From: Streptococcus mitis subsp. hohhotensis
GTDB lineage: Bacteria > Bacillota > Bacilli > Lactobacillales > Streptococcaceae
DNA: 64,000 bases
NCBI RefSeq assembly: GCF_000722775.1
Contig: NZ_JPFZ01000007.1
Span: 2,501-66,500 of the forward strand
Direction of reading: 5' to 3'
In this document: positions 31,555-40,814 of the stretch, in pieces
How the letters are laid out: the number at the start of each line of letters is the position of its first letter
How positions within the stretch are numbered: the first letter of the stretch is position 1
Notes under the pieces: model-generated
Seen by the model: only the letters and a program-made list of their open reading frames with translations
Told to the model about the DNA's origin: nothing
The model's database searches: none
Program-made: the position numbers and the translations under genes

Positions 31555-31803
31555 ATGGCAAAAATTGAACTTTTAGACAGTTACGAAGATTTACTAAACT
31601 ATGTTGAAGAAATCCGTGAGAGTATGGATTTGATTCACAATTGGCTAGCAAAAGAGCCAGATTGGGATAGTCAGTGTGACTTATATGAATTTATTGCTCA
31701 ACATAGCTCACAATTCGCTGTATTGAATCTTATCATGTACAGGCTGGATAGTCTTAAAGATGAGCATCGTACCATTATTGATAATTATATTAAAGGAGCA
31801 TAA
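31555..31803 (+). CDS. Small acidic protein between RHH and antirepressor, 82 aa
   Basis: MAKIELLDSYEDLLNYVEEI opening; ATG at 31555 after AAGGAG, the upstream extension lacks an RBS. Helical, acidic, no recognised domain. It ends 2 bases before the antirepressor start, so the two are co-translated; it may modulate the antirepressor. Confidence 0.6.
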   Translation: MAKIELLDSYEDLLNYVEEIRESMDLIHNWLAKEPDWDSQCDLYEFIAQHSSQFAVLNLIMYRLDSLKDEHRTIIDNYIKGA

Positions 31804-31805
31804 AA

Positions 31806-32564
31806 ATGGAACTACAAATTTTTAAAAATGAACAATTCGGAGAAGTAAGAACGACAGAAGTTAATCAAGAAGTTTATTTTAATTTGAAAGATTGCTGTCA
31901 GGTTTTGGAAATTAAAAATCACAACGACGCACTAAAACGGCTAAATAAGGATGGGGTCGTTACTACCGACCTCACCGACAGTCTAGGACGAACTCAACAA
32001 GCCAACTTCATCAACGAAGCTAATTTCTATAAGCTTGTTTTTCAATCTCGTAAACCAGAAGCAGAGAAATTTGCTGATTGGGTCACTAGTGAAGTTCTCC
32101 CCTCTATTCGTAAGCATGGCGCTTATATGACCGACCAAGTGGCTTATAATATCACGCACAACAAACAAGCCTTAGCAGACTTGCTCCTTATGGCTGGTAA
32201 TCAACTGAAAGAAAAAGAAGCAGTCATTAAACACTTGGAAGCTGAAAAAGCTGTACTTTCCGTTGAAAATACCATAATGAAGCCGAAAGCAGACTATTTC
32301 GATGAACTAGTAGATAGAAACTTACTGACCAGCTTCAGAGAAACGGCAAAACAATTAAAAATCAAAGAACGTAAGTTTATTGACTTCTTGATGGAGAAAA
32401 AATACATCTACCGAGATAAGAAAGGTAAGCTCCAACCAACAGCCAATAAAAACGATGGTTTGTTTGAAGTCAAGGAAACACTCAACGAAAAAACACAATG
32501 GTCTGGTACACAGACTCTCATCACCCCTAAAGGCCGTGAAACCTTTAGACTACTTTTTATCTAA
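31806..32564 (+). CDS. Phage antirepressor (Bro-N + KilAC/ANT domains)
   Basis: 252 residues. Residues about 1-105 are the Bro-N domain (MELQIFKNEQFGEVRTTEVN, FADWVTSEVLPSIRKHGAYM). About 150-250 are the ANT domain (YFDELVDRNLLTSFRETAKQ, GTQTLITPKGRETF). Antirepressors inactivate phage repressors and promote induction. Its position between head genes, far from CI, is unusual outside P22-like immI regions. Confidence 0.88.
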   Translation: MELQIFKNEQFGEVRTTEVNQEVYFNLKDCCQVLEIKNHNDALKRLNKDGVVTTDLTDSLGRTQQANFINEANFYKLVFQSRKPEAEKFADWVTSEVLPSIRKHGAYMTDQVAYNITHNKQALADLLLMAGNQLKEKEAVIKHLEAEKAVLSVENTIMKPKADYFDELVDRNLLTSFRETAKQLKIKERKFIDFLMEKKYIYRDKKGKLQPTANKNDGLFEVKETLNEKTQWSGTQTLITPKGRETFRLLFI

Positions 32565-32573
32565 TTATGCTTT

Positions 32574-32640
32574 AACCGCATCGAAATCGAGGCGGTTTTC
32601 TTATGCTCTAACCGTATGGAATCCCGTACGGTTTTCTTTT
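32574..32640 (+). terminator. Tandem terminators after the antirepressor
   Basis: AACCGC/GCGGTT with TTTTCTT (32574-32599) and AACCGTA/TACGGTT with TTTTCTTTT (32610-32640). They close the inserted regulatory cassette. Confidence 0.8.
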
Positions 32641-32760
32641 CGCCCTGGGCATGGCGTTAAAAGGTTCAAACATTGGACAAGTCCGTAGTCCTAACAAAAG
32701 CGGAGCGACTGGTGATGGAGAACACCTAAAAAGCCTAGCGTAGAGGAAAGGATTTTCAAA
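32641..32760 (+). promoter_or_regulatory. Gene-free leader before the scaffold gene
   Basis: About 120 bases with short stems (GGAC-AA-GTCC, GGTG ... CACC) and an AGGAAAGGA RBS. No clear promoter consensus was found; it may be a processed 5' leader for the very highly expressed scaffold and capsid genes. Confidence 0.35.
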
Positions 32761-33342
32761 ATGAAAAAAGAACAACTAGCAAACATCGGCTTAACTGAAG
32801 ACCAAATTTCTCAAGTCTTCGCTTTGCATGGTGCGGATATCCAAAAGTTAAAGGATGATGTGGCAAGTAAAGAAAGCGAATTAGAGAGCGTTCGTGGACA
32901 GCTGACACAACGTGACAAAGACTTGAATGATTTGAAGAAAAAAGGCGCAGATGTTGAAGATATTCAGCAAAAGCTAGCAGACTTACAAGCTAAGTACAAA
33001 CAAGATACAGAAGCGCTTGAGACGAAACTAGCAGACGAGAATAAATCTCGCTTAATCGATGCTGAATTGACAAAAGCTGGCGTTCGAGACGCAGAAATTT
33101 TTGGAAAAATCTTAAACAAAGACGAAATCTCTGTAAAAGATGGCAAATTGATTGGCTTGACTGAGCAAATCGAGGCTCAGCGTGCTAAGAGTCCATATCT
33201 CTTTAACGGGGAGAAACAAGCCCAATACACGCCAAATCAAGGCGATGGGCAAGGTGCTAATTTAGGGAATTGGGAAACTGCTATGAGCAATCTTGACTTT
33301 AACCTAACTCAATTTTTAGAACAACAAGGAGAAAATAACTAA
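32761..33342 (+). CDS. Capsid scaffold protein (GP20-like)
   Basis: 193 residues, strongly coiled-coil through about 30-100 (VASKESELESVRGQLTQRDK) and a C-terminal capsid-binding helix. Matches GP20/phage scaffolding proteins that shape the procapsid and leave. Its TAATG overlap with the capsid gene gives matched expression. Confidence 0.85.
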   Translation: MKKEQLANIGLTEDQISQVFALHGADIQKLKDDVASKESELESVRGQLTQRDKDLNDLKKKGADVEDIQQKLADLQAKYKQDTEALETKLADENKSRLIDAELTKAGVRDAEIFGKILNKDEISVKDGKLIGLTEQIEAQRAKSPYLFNGEKQAQYTPNQGDGQGANLGNWETAMSNLDFNLTQFLEQQGENN

Positions 33343-34334
33343 TGGCTAATGAACTTACAAAAATTCTAGACACGATTACACCTCAACAGTACAATGCCTA
33401 CATGCAACAGTACACTGCTGCTAAATCTGCTTTCGTTCAAAGTGGTATCGCAGTATCAGACGAACGTGTCTCTAAAAACATTACATCTGGTGGTCTGTTG
33501 GTCAACATGCCTTTTTGGAATGACCTTACTGGCGATTCTGAGGTTCTCGGAAATGGCGACAAAGCCCTAGAAACTGGAAAAATTACTGCTGGAGCAGACA
33601 TTGCCTGCGTTCTTTATCGTGGACGTGGTTGGGCTGCCAACGAATTGACTGGTATTGTAGCTGGTTCTGACCCAGTACGTGCTATCTTGAACCGTATCGG
33701 TGCTTATTGGCTACGTGAAGACCAAAAAGCCTTGATTGCTACCTTGAATGGTATCTTTGCTACTGGAACAGGTGGTGAGAAAGGTGCGCTTGAAGAAACT
33801 CACGTATCAGACCAATCAAAAGCGTCTAGTGGTATCGATGCAGGTATGGTGCTTGACGCCAAACAATTGCTTGGGGATTCTGCTGATCAAGTTACTGCGA
33901 TTGCTATGCACTCAGCGGTTTATACAAAACTACAAAAAGATAACTTGATTCAATACATCCAGCCAACAACTGCGACTATCAACATTCCAACCTACCTTGG
34001 TTACCGTGTCATTATTGATGATGGTATTGCACCAACAGGAGATGTATATACATCATATCTTTTCCGCACAGGTTCAATCGGTCTTAACACAGGAAATCCA
34101 TCAGGATTGACTACGTTTGAAACTTCTCGTGAAGCAGCTAAAGGTAACGACATGATTTACACTCGTCGTGCCCTTGTGATGCACCCTTACGGTGTGAAAT
34201 GGACTGGCGCAGAAGTGGCTGAAGGAAACATCACTCCATCAAACGCTGACTTGGCTAAATTCAAAAACTGGCAACGTGTTTACGAGCCTAAGAACATCGG
34301 TATTATCGCTCTGAAACACAAAATTGGCAAATAG
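33342..34334 (+). CDS. Major capsid protein
   Basis: 330 residues, Gly/Ala-rich: ITPQQYNAYMQQYTAAKSAF start, the GRGWAANELTGIVAGSDPVR helix and KGNDMIYTRRALVMHPYGVK near the C-terminus are typical of the HK97-fold coat protein of SPP1/PBSX-like phages. It follows the scaffold gene and has the codon-optimised look of a highly expressed gene. Confidence 0.88.
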   Translation: MANELTKILDTITPQQYNAYMQQYTAAKSAFVQSGIAVSDERVSKNITSGGLLVNMPFWNDLTGDSEVLGNGDKALETGKITAGADIACVLYRGRGWAANELTGIVAGSDPVRAILNRIGAYWLREDQKALIATLNGIFATGTGGEKGALEETHVSDQSKASSGIDAGMVLDAKQLLGDSADQVTAIAMHSAVYTKLQKDNLIQYIQPTTATINIPTYLGYRVIIDDGIAPTGDVYTSYLFRTGSIGLNTGNPSGLTTFETSREAAKGNDMIYTRRALVMHPYGVKWTGAEVAEGNITPSNADLAKFKNWQRVYEPKNIGIIALKHKIGK

Positions 34335-34349
34335 ATTGGGTAACAGAAT

Positions 34350-34745
34350 ATGATTCAAGAATTGAAACAAGACAACACAATGTACTTGATCTCATGCGTT
34401 CGGAAAATGCGTCAGGATAATTATTTCAAAGACATGGAAGTTCTCCATTACGCTTTAACCCAAGCAGAAAACGAGATTTTGAATTATATTCACCAAGACA
34501 GTGTGCCTGGACGTTTAGAGAACGTATGGATAGACATGACCAACGACTTACTGGACAAGGTCAAGGAGCAAAGTGTGCTTGCTGAAAAAGCAGACGCAGA
34601 CGACTTTTCGGTCAAGAGTATCAAAATGGGTGATACGACAATCGAAAAGGTTAGTCCTTATGAAATGATTCAACGAATGAAACAAGTGCCGTCATCACTT
34701 GAGCGCTACAAGCGTCAGTTGAATCGTTTTAGGAAGCTACTATGA
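34350..34745 (+). CDS. Head-tail connector protein 1
   Basis: 131 residues, all-helical (MRQDNYFKDMEVLHYALTQA), directly after the capsid gene: the place and size of SPP1 gp15-type adaptors that dock on the portal. ATGA overlap with the next gene. Assigned mainly by position. Confidence 0.6.
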   Translation: MIQELKQDNTMYLISCVRKMRQDNYFKDMEVLHYALTQAENEILNYIHQDSVPGRLENVWIDMTNDLLDKVKEQSVLAEKADADDFSVKSIKMGDTTIEKVSPYEMIQRMKQVPSSLERYKRQLNRFRKLL

Positions 34746-35098
34746 CCGAATATGCTAAGACGGTCTTTGATTGCTTGTATGACTGTAAAATGACGGTTAA
34801 AGGTTATACAGAGCAAGAGATAGACGGTTTGACCAGTATGTCAGAAAGCGTGCTATTAGAGGGCATTCCTTGCAGGATTTCGCAAATGAGCAATAGTTCA
34901 ACGAACGGGAGCGACTATCAAGCTAACGGCTATGATATGAAACTCTTTTGCTCCGTTGTCTATGATATTCCTGCAGGTTGCAAGATTGAGGTGACTGATA
35001 GAAATGGGCACGTTAAAGTGTTTACACGGTCTAATGTGCCTATTGATCAGTATTGGTCACATCAAGAAATTGCTATAAAGTTAGAGGGCAAGTCATGA
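34742..35098 (+). CDS. Head-completion/closure protein
   Basis: 118 residues, beta-rich (ILLEGIPCRIS-like core, YDIPAGCKIEVTDRNGHVKV). Size and position fit the SPP1 gp16-type stopper. Overlaps both neighbours. Confidence 0.55.
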   Translation: MTEYAKTVFDCLYDCKMTVKGYTEQEIDGLTSMSESVLLEGIPCRISQMSNSSTNGSDYQANGYDMKLFCSVVYDIPAGCKIEVTDRNGHVKVFTRSNVPIDQYWSHQEIAIKLEGKS

Positions 35099-35586
35099 GT
35101 GGCAGTTTTGATTATCGCAGTTTCGCTAAGTTTGCTAACAACTTCAACAGGAATGCGAATCATGCGAGAGTAGACCGATTTATGAGACAGACCTTGAATT
35201 ACGAAGGTACAGAATTGAAATCTAAAGTGAAAGAGAGAACACCCGTCGGTGTTTATACGGATCATTGGGTGGAGTTCACAACCAAAGATGGCAAACACGT
35301 CAAATTTTGGGCAAGTGCTCATGGTAAACAAGGCGGAACCTTGCAAAAAAGCTGGTCTAAAAGCCATATTGATGTATCTGGGCGGACTTATAAGCAGAAA
35401 GTTTATAACAAGGTCTACTATGCCCCACACGTTGAGTACGGGCATAAGACAGTCAATGGTGGCTTTGTTCCAGGGCAGTTTTTTCTTCATAAAACGGTTG
35501 AAGATACTAAAAGCGATATGGAAAAGCGTGTCCGTGATAAGTATGATGGCTTTATGAGAAAGGTAGTGTTAGGAAATGGCAAATAA
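35095..35586 (+). CDS. HK97 gp10-like head-tail joining protein
   Basis: 163 residues from the ATG at 35095 overlapping the previous stop. ERTPVGVYTDHWVEF, LQKSWSKSHIDV and YYAPHVEYGHKTVNGGFVPGQ fit HK97 gp10. It helps connect head and tail. Confidence 0.8.
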   Translation: MSGSFDYRSFAKFANNFNRNANHARVDRFMRQTLNYEGTELKSKVKERTPVGVYTDHWVEFTTKDGKHVKFWASAHGKQGGTLQKSWSKSHIDVSGRTYKQKVYNKVYYAPHVEYGHKTVNGGFVPGQFFLHKTVEDTKSDMEKRVRDKYDGFMRKVVLGNGK

Positions 35587-35992
35587 AGGCTTTCGGTTGG
35601 TTGAGGAGTTAGTTAGTCATATCAAGGGCTTATATCCTGACATCAGGATTTATCTGGATGAAGTAGAGCAAGGTTTTAAAGAACCTTGTTTTTTTATCCA
35701 TGTGGTTGATACTAAGTACACTCCAGAAGCCAATAAGCATGTGAAAGTACGTTCTAAAGTGGATTTGTCTTATTTTCCTCCTAAGAAAAAGCGTAGCGAG
35801 TGTTTAGCAATGCAGGAAGAATTGAGTTATAAACTCTTACACTTACCGACGATTCATTTATTTGACCGTCAGTATGAAGTGGTTGACAACGTTCTGCATT
35901 GTATTTTTAACGCAAGCACACGCTTGAAGTTAGAAGAGGAAGATATCAAACAACGTGAATTGAAAGTGAAAGAAGAGGTAAAAGATGGATAA
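35576..35992 (+). CDS. Phage tail terminator protein
   Basis: 138 residues; FRLVEELVSHIKGLYPDIRI and the KVDLSYFPPKKKRSECLAM core match the tail-terminator family that caps the tail tube in PBSX-like phages. Overlaps its neighbours on both sides. Confidence 0.7.
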   Translation: MANKGFRLVEELVSHIKGLYPDIRIYLDEVEQGFKEPCFFIHVVDTKYTPEANKHVKVRSKVDLSYFPPKKKRSECLAMQEELSYKLLHLPTIHLFDRQYEVVDNVLHCIFNASTRLKLEEEDIKQRELKVKEEVKDG

Positions 35993-36155
35993 TGTAGATG
36001 GAATTGTGTTCCCTACTGCGGACATTTTGGAAAGTAGCGCTTTTACCAACGGAGAAAAAGACATCTTGGGGGCTATTTTAGACCCAGAAGAGTCTTATAG
36101 CTTGGAAGAAGCAAGAGCAAAACTAGAATACGAACTAGGAAGGAAGATTAACTAA
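35985..36155 (+). CDS. Small phage protein before the sheath, 56 aa
   Basis: MDNVDGIVFPTADILESSAF opening, ends YELGRKIN. RBS AGAGGTAAAAG. TAATG overlap with the sheath gene. PBSX-like phages have a similar small ORF here; unknown function. Confidence 0.6.
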   Translation: MDNVDGIVFPTADILESSAFTNGEKDILGAILDPEESYSLEEARAKLEYELGRKIN

Positions 36156-37468
36156 TGGCAGGTGGAATTTGGAAACGCCAAAATAAAGTAAGACCAGGTG
36201 CTTACATCAACGTCAAATCAAAAGACATCGCAATGACTCGCCTAGGTGGCGATGGTGTCGTAACAGTACCGTTGGCACTCAGTTTCGGTCAATCAAAGAA
36301 ATTGATGAAAATCCGACGTGGTGAAGACCTATTTAAGAAGCTAGGTTATGAGCAAGAAAGCCCACAACTCTTGTTGCTAAATGAAGCATTCAAGCGTGTG
36401 AGTGAAGTCTTGCTTTATCGTCTGAATACGGGAGAAAAGGCAAACGTAAGCCTTTCAGACAACGTAACGGCTCAAGCTAAATATAGCGGTGTCCGTGGGA
36501 ATGACATTACAGTAACGGTCAAAACAAACGTAGACGACCCAAGTTCATTTGATGTTGTCACATTCCTTGATACTGTTGTTATGGACTCGCAAACTGTAAA
36601 AGTCTTGGCTGATTTGAAAAACAATGATCTAGTTGAGTTTTCAGGAACAGGCGAACTGCAAGCGGTGGCTGGTGCTAAATTGACTGGTGGTACTGACGGA
36701 ACAGTCTCAACTCAAGACTACTCAGAATACTTCAAAGCGCTTGAAACAGTTGAATTTAACTATATGGCTTTGCCAGTAGAAGACGCTTCTATCAAGAAGG
36801 CGGCTATCAACTTCATCAAACGTATGCGTGAAGATGAAGGACTTGGAGCCCAATTGGTTGTTGCGGACTCTGACGCAGACAGTGAAGCAGTAATCAACGT
36901 TAAAAATGGCGTTATCTTGTCCGATAAGACAGTTATTGATAAGACGAAAGCGACTGTATGGGTTGCAGCAGCAAGCGCAAATGCTGGTGTTGAAAAATCA
37001 TTGACTTATGAGAAGTACGAAGATTCTGTTGATGTTGTGGGTCGTTTGAGCCATACAGAGACAGAAGATGCGCTCTTGAAAGGACAGTTTGTCTTCACCG
37101 CTCGTCGTGGTCGTGCGGTGGTTGAACAAGATATCAACTCACACGTCAGCTTCACGATTGAGAAGAACCAAGACTTCCGTAAGAACCGTATCTTGCGTAC
37201 CTTGGACGATATCGTGAACGATACTCGTTATGCTTTCTCTGAGTATTTCCTTGGAAAGGTAAGCAACAACGAAGATGGACGTCAAGCGTTCAAAGCGAAC
37301 CGTATTCGCTACTTCAAAGACCTTGAGGCTCGTGGTGCTATTGAAGACTTCAAAGTGGAAGACATCGAGGTGCTTCGTGGTGAGTTGAAAGAGTCTGTAG
37401 TGGTTAACGTCAAAGTGAAACCAGTAGACAGCATGGAAAAACTGTACATGACAGTTACAGTAGAGTAG
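36155..37468 (+). CDS. Contractile tail sheath protein (XkdK-like)
   Basis: 437 residues beginning MAGGIWKRQNKVRPGAYINV; P-G-x-Y-I-N is characteristic of sheath N-termini. The C-terminal third (FVFTARRGRAVVEQDINSHV, NRILRTLDDIVNDTRYAF) is the conserved inner sheath domain. It shows the phage has a contractile tail that drives the tube through the envelope. Confidence 0.92.
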   Translation: MAGGIWKRQNKVRPGAYINVKSKDIAMTRLGGDGVVTVPLALSFGQSKKLMKIRRGEDLFKKLGYEQESPQLLLLNEAFKRVSEVLLYRLNTGEKANVSLSDNVTAQAKYSGVRGNDITVTVKTNVDDPSSFDVVTFLDTVVMDSQTVKVLADLKNNDLVEFSGTGELQAVAGAKLTGGTDGTVSTQDYSEYFKALETVEFNYMALPVEDASIKKAAINFIKRMREDEGLGAQLVVADSDADSEAVINVKNGVILSDKTVIDKTKATVWVAAASANAGVEKSLTYEKYEDSVDVVGRLSHTETEDALLKGQFVFTARRGRAVVEQDINSHVSFTIEKNQDFRKNRILRTLDDIVNDTRYAFSEYFLGKVSNNEDGRQAFKANRIRYFKDLEARGAIEDFKVEDIEVLRGELKESVVVNVKVKPVDSMEKLYMTVTVE

Positions 37469-37481
37469 GAAAGGAGATAGT

Positions 37482-37946
37482 ATGGCTTTTTTAAAAGGTC
37501 GTGACGTAATCAGCGGTCAGGAAGGTACCGCTTTTATTCACATCGACGGTAGAAATGAGTTCATGTTCTATGTAAAGGAACTTGAAGCGACAGTTAAGAA
37601 AAACAAAGAAGAAGTCCGCACCCTTAACAAACGTGGTACGCAATCAAAATCGACTGGTTTCAAGGGAGAAGGTAAGATGACCATCTACGGTGTCACTTCA
37701 ACATTCAAGGAAATGATGTTGGACTACATGAAGAATGGTCGTGATACATTCTTTGATATCCAAGTGACTAATGATGATGCGACAAGTTCAATCGGTCGCC
37801 AAACAACTATCTTGCGTGAATGTAACCTTGATGAAGTTGTGATGGCTCAACTAAAAGTTGAGGACGATTTCTTGGAAGAAGAAGTCAACTTTACTTTTGA
37901 AGATGTGGATATCTTAGAAAAATTTAATGCGCCTAAATTAGGTTAG
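37482..37946 (+). CDS. Tail tube protein (XkdM-like)
   Basis: 154 residues; DVISGQEGTAFIHIDGRNEF and STGFKGEGKMTIYGVTSTF fit XkdM/phage core tail proteins, which polymerise into the inner tube. RBS AAAGGAGA; 13 bases after the sheath gene. Confidence 0.88.
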   Translation: MAFLKGRDVISGQEGTAFIHIDGRNEFMFYVKELEATVKKNKEEVRTLNKRGTQSKSTGFKGEGKMTIYGVTSTFKEMMLDYMKNGRDTFFDIQVTNDDATSSIGRQTTILRECNLDEVVMAQLKVEDDFLEEEVNFTFEDVDILEKFNAPKLG

Positions 37947-37961
37947 AAAGAGGATAAATAA

Positions 37962-38366
37962 ATGGCAATTTCAGACTTTTTACTAGAAAACGTTCAGCAG
38001 GAGGAAACAAAGGAAGTACACCTTAAGCGTTTCAAATCTCCTTTTGTCATTCGCAGTATTGACGAAAGTCTAAATGATACGTTGAAAAAACGTGCGACAA
38101 TCAAGAAGAAAAACCGTCAAGGTGTGGCTATTCCTGAGTTCAACAACGATAAGTACATTGACTCTTTGATGTCTGCCTGCGTTGTTACGCCGGACTTGAA
38201 AGATGCTCAACTACAAGAGTCTTATCGCACAGTTGGGGATGAAGCAGCAACCTTGAAAGCTATGTTGAAGATTGGGGAATATGCTACCCTAATGCAAGAA
38301 ATTCAGTCTCTTAATGGCTTTGATGAAGATATCAATGATCTTGTCGAAGAAGCAAAAAACGACTAG
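37962..38366 (+). CDS. Tail assembly chaperone, short form (XkdN-like)
   Basis: 134 residues: FLLENVQQEETKEVHLKRFK, then a helical domain (YIDSLMSACVVTPDLKDAQL). Acts as a chaperone that coats the tape measure before tube assembly. Its last codons contain a slippery A-AAA-AAC heptamer, giving a longer form by -1 frameshifting. Confidence 0.85.
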   Translation: MAISDFLLENVQQEETKEVHLKRFKSPFVIRSIDESLNDTLKKRATIKKKNRQGVAIPEFNNDKYIDSLMSACVVTPDLKDAQLQESYRTVGDEAATLKAMLKIGEYATLMQEIQSLNGFDEDINDLVEEAKND

Positions 38367-38557
38367 AGGACGGGGATGCAGAGTTGAGTTATGCTTACTA
38401 CTGTTTGCATCAATTCAACTGGACTCCGTCCTTTTTGGATAGTTTATCTAAACGTGAAAAAGCCCTGATTTTTGCCTTTATCGATATCCGAGTAGAGGCA
38501 GAAGAAAAGGAACACAAAGAAATGGAAAGAAAAAGCAGAGGAAGGAGGAGACGGTAG
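37962..38557 (+). CDS. Tail assembly chaperone, -1 frameshift fusion (G/GT type)
   Basis: Ribosomes slipping back one base at 38354-38360 read on as RLEDGDAELSYAYYCLHQFN to the TAG at 38555, adding 65 residues, about 198 in all. This second open frame has no start of its own and fills the space between chaperone and tape measure, as in lambda G/GT and Mu-type phages. The extension would recruit the tape measure. Confidence 0.75.
38354..38360 (+). promoter_or_regulatory. Slippery heptamer A-AAA-AAC
   Basis: In the zero frame the codons are GCA AAA AAC, the classic -1 programmed frameshift layout. A TAG follows two codons later in the zero frame. Confidence 0.75.
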
Positions 38558-38560
38558 AAG

Positions 38561-40801
38561 ATGACTACATTAATGCAAACACTGGCGCTTAGAGATAATT
38601 TCTCAAGCCCTTTAAATCGAATTAACAGTACGATTAACAGGACTATTGCTAAGTTCGGCGAGTTGGATAGACGTGTCAAGAAGATGACGCAAACTGCAAC
38701 GATTAAAGTCAAAGCAGATATGCCTAAGAATTTAACTGCGCCCAAAGCTACTAGCCCTGTAGCTCCTAAAATGGCGACACCTATCTCTCCTAAACTTCCT
38801 TCGACTGGGCCTCTTGTTGGTGGCTTAGGCGTTGCTACATCCATGCTTGGTCGAATGACTTCTATTTCTCGCGCTTTAAATTTCATGGTTGCTATTCAAG
38901 CCTTGAGGCAAATGGCTAATTTAATGAGTGGTCTGATTAAGTCAGGCGATGATTATATTCAGACTATGGCAAGGCTTAAGACGATAGAAGACGGATCTAA
39001 GACAGGCCAAGAACTCCAAGACGGTATCATGGCGGCAGCACAACGCTCAAGGACTGGCTTCGGTATCATGGCAGACTCAGTGGCTAAACTACGCTCACAA
39101 GCTGGAGAAGCCTTTAAAAGCAATGATGAAGCTATTGCATTCGCTGAACAGTTGAACAAGCTGTATAAAATTGGTGGTGCAAGTTTAGAGCAACAAAAAG
39201 CAGGGACGCTTCAAATCACACAGGCGCTTGCTTCAGGGGTTCTTCGTGGTGATGAGTTTAACTCTATGATGGAGAACGCTCCGCTTGTTGCCCAAAAACT
39301 AGCTAGACACCTTGGTGTCAGCGTTGGTCAACTGAGGGGAATGGCTAAAGATGGCCAATTAACAGGAGATACTCTTAAGAACGCTTTGCTTGGTTCAGCA
39401 GTTGAAACAAACGCTGAATTTGCGAAAATGCCGATGACCTTTGCTGATATGATGACTCAGATTGGCAACGTTGCTTCATACGCATTTCAGCCTTTGATTC
39501 AAGCATGGCAAGAGTTCATTAATAGTACCGCTGGACAAAACTTCATGGCAGGTTTAGAAACCGCTATGTTTGCGATCGGCCAGATAGCTCTGTGGCTCTT
39601 TAATCTCTTTGTTGAAGGCTGGGACTGGGTGACAGAGAACATCAATATAGTTATGACTGCATTAATACTTCTTGCAGCAGTTGCTCTTATAGCAGGTGTA
39701 GCAATGTTTGTAGCAGGTTTGATGGCAGGAGCTCCTTGGGCTTGGCTAATGCTGATACTGATAGGTGTAATTGGGATCGCGCTCTTAATCGCTACAGCTC
39801 TAAACGCTATGGGGATTTCATTCTTAGACGTTGCAGCTGCTATCGTTGCAGCCTTTGTCTTTGTCGGAACGGTAGTTTATGACATTATTATGTTCGTTAT
39901 TAATCTTGTTATGTATATGATTGCACCGATTGTAAACATCTTCATAGGTATTTACAACATTGGTGTAGCAATTGCAGAGTTTTTGAGAAATGTTTTTAAG
40001 CACCCGATATATTCCATCAGAAAGTTATTTTATAATCTTGTTCGAACTGTATTAGATTATTTTGCTTCGTTTGTTGATGGGGTAGTAAATGTAGCACAAT
40101 CTATCGGTAATGCTTTTATAGCTGGTGCAAACATGGCTATTAAGGCTATTAACTGGATTATAAAAGCAATAAATAAAATCCCAGGTGCTCCTAAAATAGG
40201 AGAGGTTGGTGAAATGGGCTACATGTCTAATGACGGTAGTTTTGCCAATGGTATTCGTGCGATGTTTACTCCAGGAGAGGCTCCTGATGATTATGAATCT
40301 TTTGACGGCATGCGCGCTAACATGATGACTCCAGGCAGTTTGTGGGATGGAATGAAAAATCCTTTCTCAACTGCTGGCAATGCTTTTAGTGGTACTAAGG
40401 CTTTTGGTCAAGGCGTTGGTGATGCTATGCAAGGCTTCGCTGATAAGATGAAAGGTCAAGATGAACTTGCTTCTAAATTTGACCAAATGAACCAAACGCC
40501 GGCAGGGGCTGGTGCTCCTTCTGGTGGTGCTGGTGGTCTTGGCGACAAGCTAGGCAAAGGCAAAAACATTGGTAACGTCGGTAAGATTGAAGATGAAGTC
40601 AAGTTGAAAGATGAAGATATCAAGATGATGCGTGATGTTGCAGAACGAAAATACATCATTGATTACCAAGTCCTAACACCTCAAGTTAGTGTTAAATATG
40701 AGTCTAAAAATAGCGCTACTGAGCAGGATATCGACGATTTGGTCGGTAAGATTGAAGATAAGATTATCGGACTGGTCGATAGCGACCTAGGAATTGCGTA
40801 G
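38561..40801 (+). CDS. Tail tape measure protein
   Basis: 746 residues. N-terminal region, then the tape-measure core (GVLRGDEFNSMMENAPLVAQ, LGVSVGQLRGMAKDGQLT), several hydrophobic segments at about 360-500 that could insert into the host membrane, and a Gly-rich stretch near 640-680. It sets tail length and may help DNA entry. ATG 3 bases after the frameshift product stop. Confidence 0.9.
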   Translation: MTTLMQTLALRDNFSSPLNRINSTINRTIAKFGELDRRVKKMTQTATIKVKADMPKNLTAPKATSPVAPKMATPISPKLPSTGPLVGGLGVATSMLGRMTSISRALNFMVAIQALRQMANLMSGLIKSGDDYIQTMARLKTIEDGSKTGQELQDGIMAAAQRSRTGFGIMADSVAKLRSQAGEAFKSNDEAIAFAEQLNKLYKIGGASLEQQKAGTLQITQALASGVLRGDEFNSMMENAPLVAQKLARHLGVSVGQLRGMAKDGQLTGDTLKNALLGSAVETNAEFAKMPMTFADMMTQIGNVASYAFQPLIQAWQEFINSTAGQNFMAGLETAMFAIGQIALWLFNLFVEGWDWVTENINIVMTALILLAAVALIAGVAMFVAGLMAGAPWAWLMLILIGVIGIALLIATALNAMGISFLDVAAAIVAAFVFVGTVVYDIIMFVINLVMYMIAPIVNIFIGIYNIGVAIAEFLRNVFKHPIYSIRKLFYNLVRTVLDYFASFVDGVVNVAQSIGNAFIAGANMAIKAINWIIKAINKIPGAPKIGEVGEMGYMSNDGSFANGIRAMFTPGEAPDDYESFDGMRANMMTPGSLWDGMKNPFSTAGNAFSGTKAFGQGVGDAMQGFADKMKGQDELASKFDQMNQTPAGAGAPSGGAGGLGDKLGKGKNIGNVGKIEDEVKLKDEDIKMMRDVAERKYIIDYQVLTPQVSVKYESKNSATEQDIDDLVGKIEDKIIGLVDSDLGIA

Positions 40802-40814
40802 GAGGTAGAAAGAA

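Noticed and set aside
35062-35490. 142-codon minus-strand ORF
   Set aside because: Shadow of the gp10-like gene; no RBS and no family resemblance.
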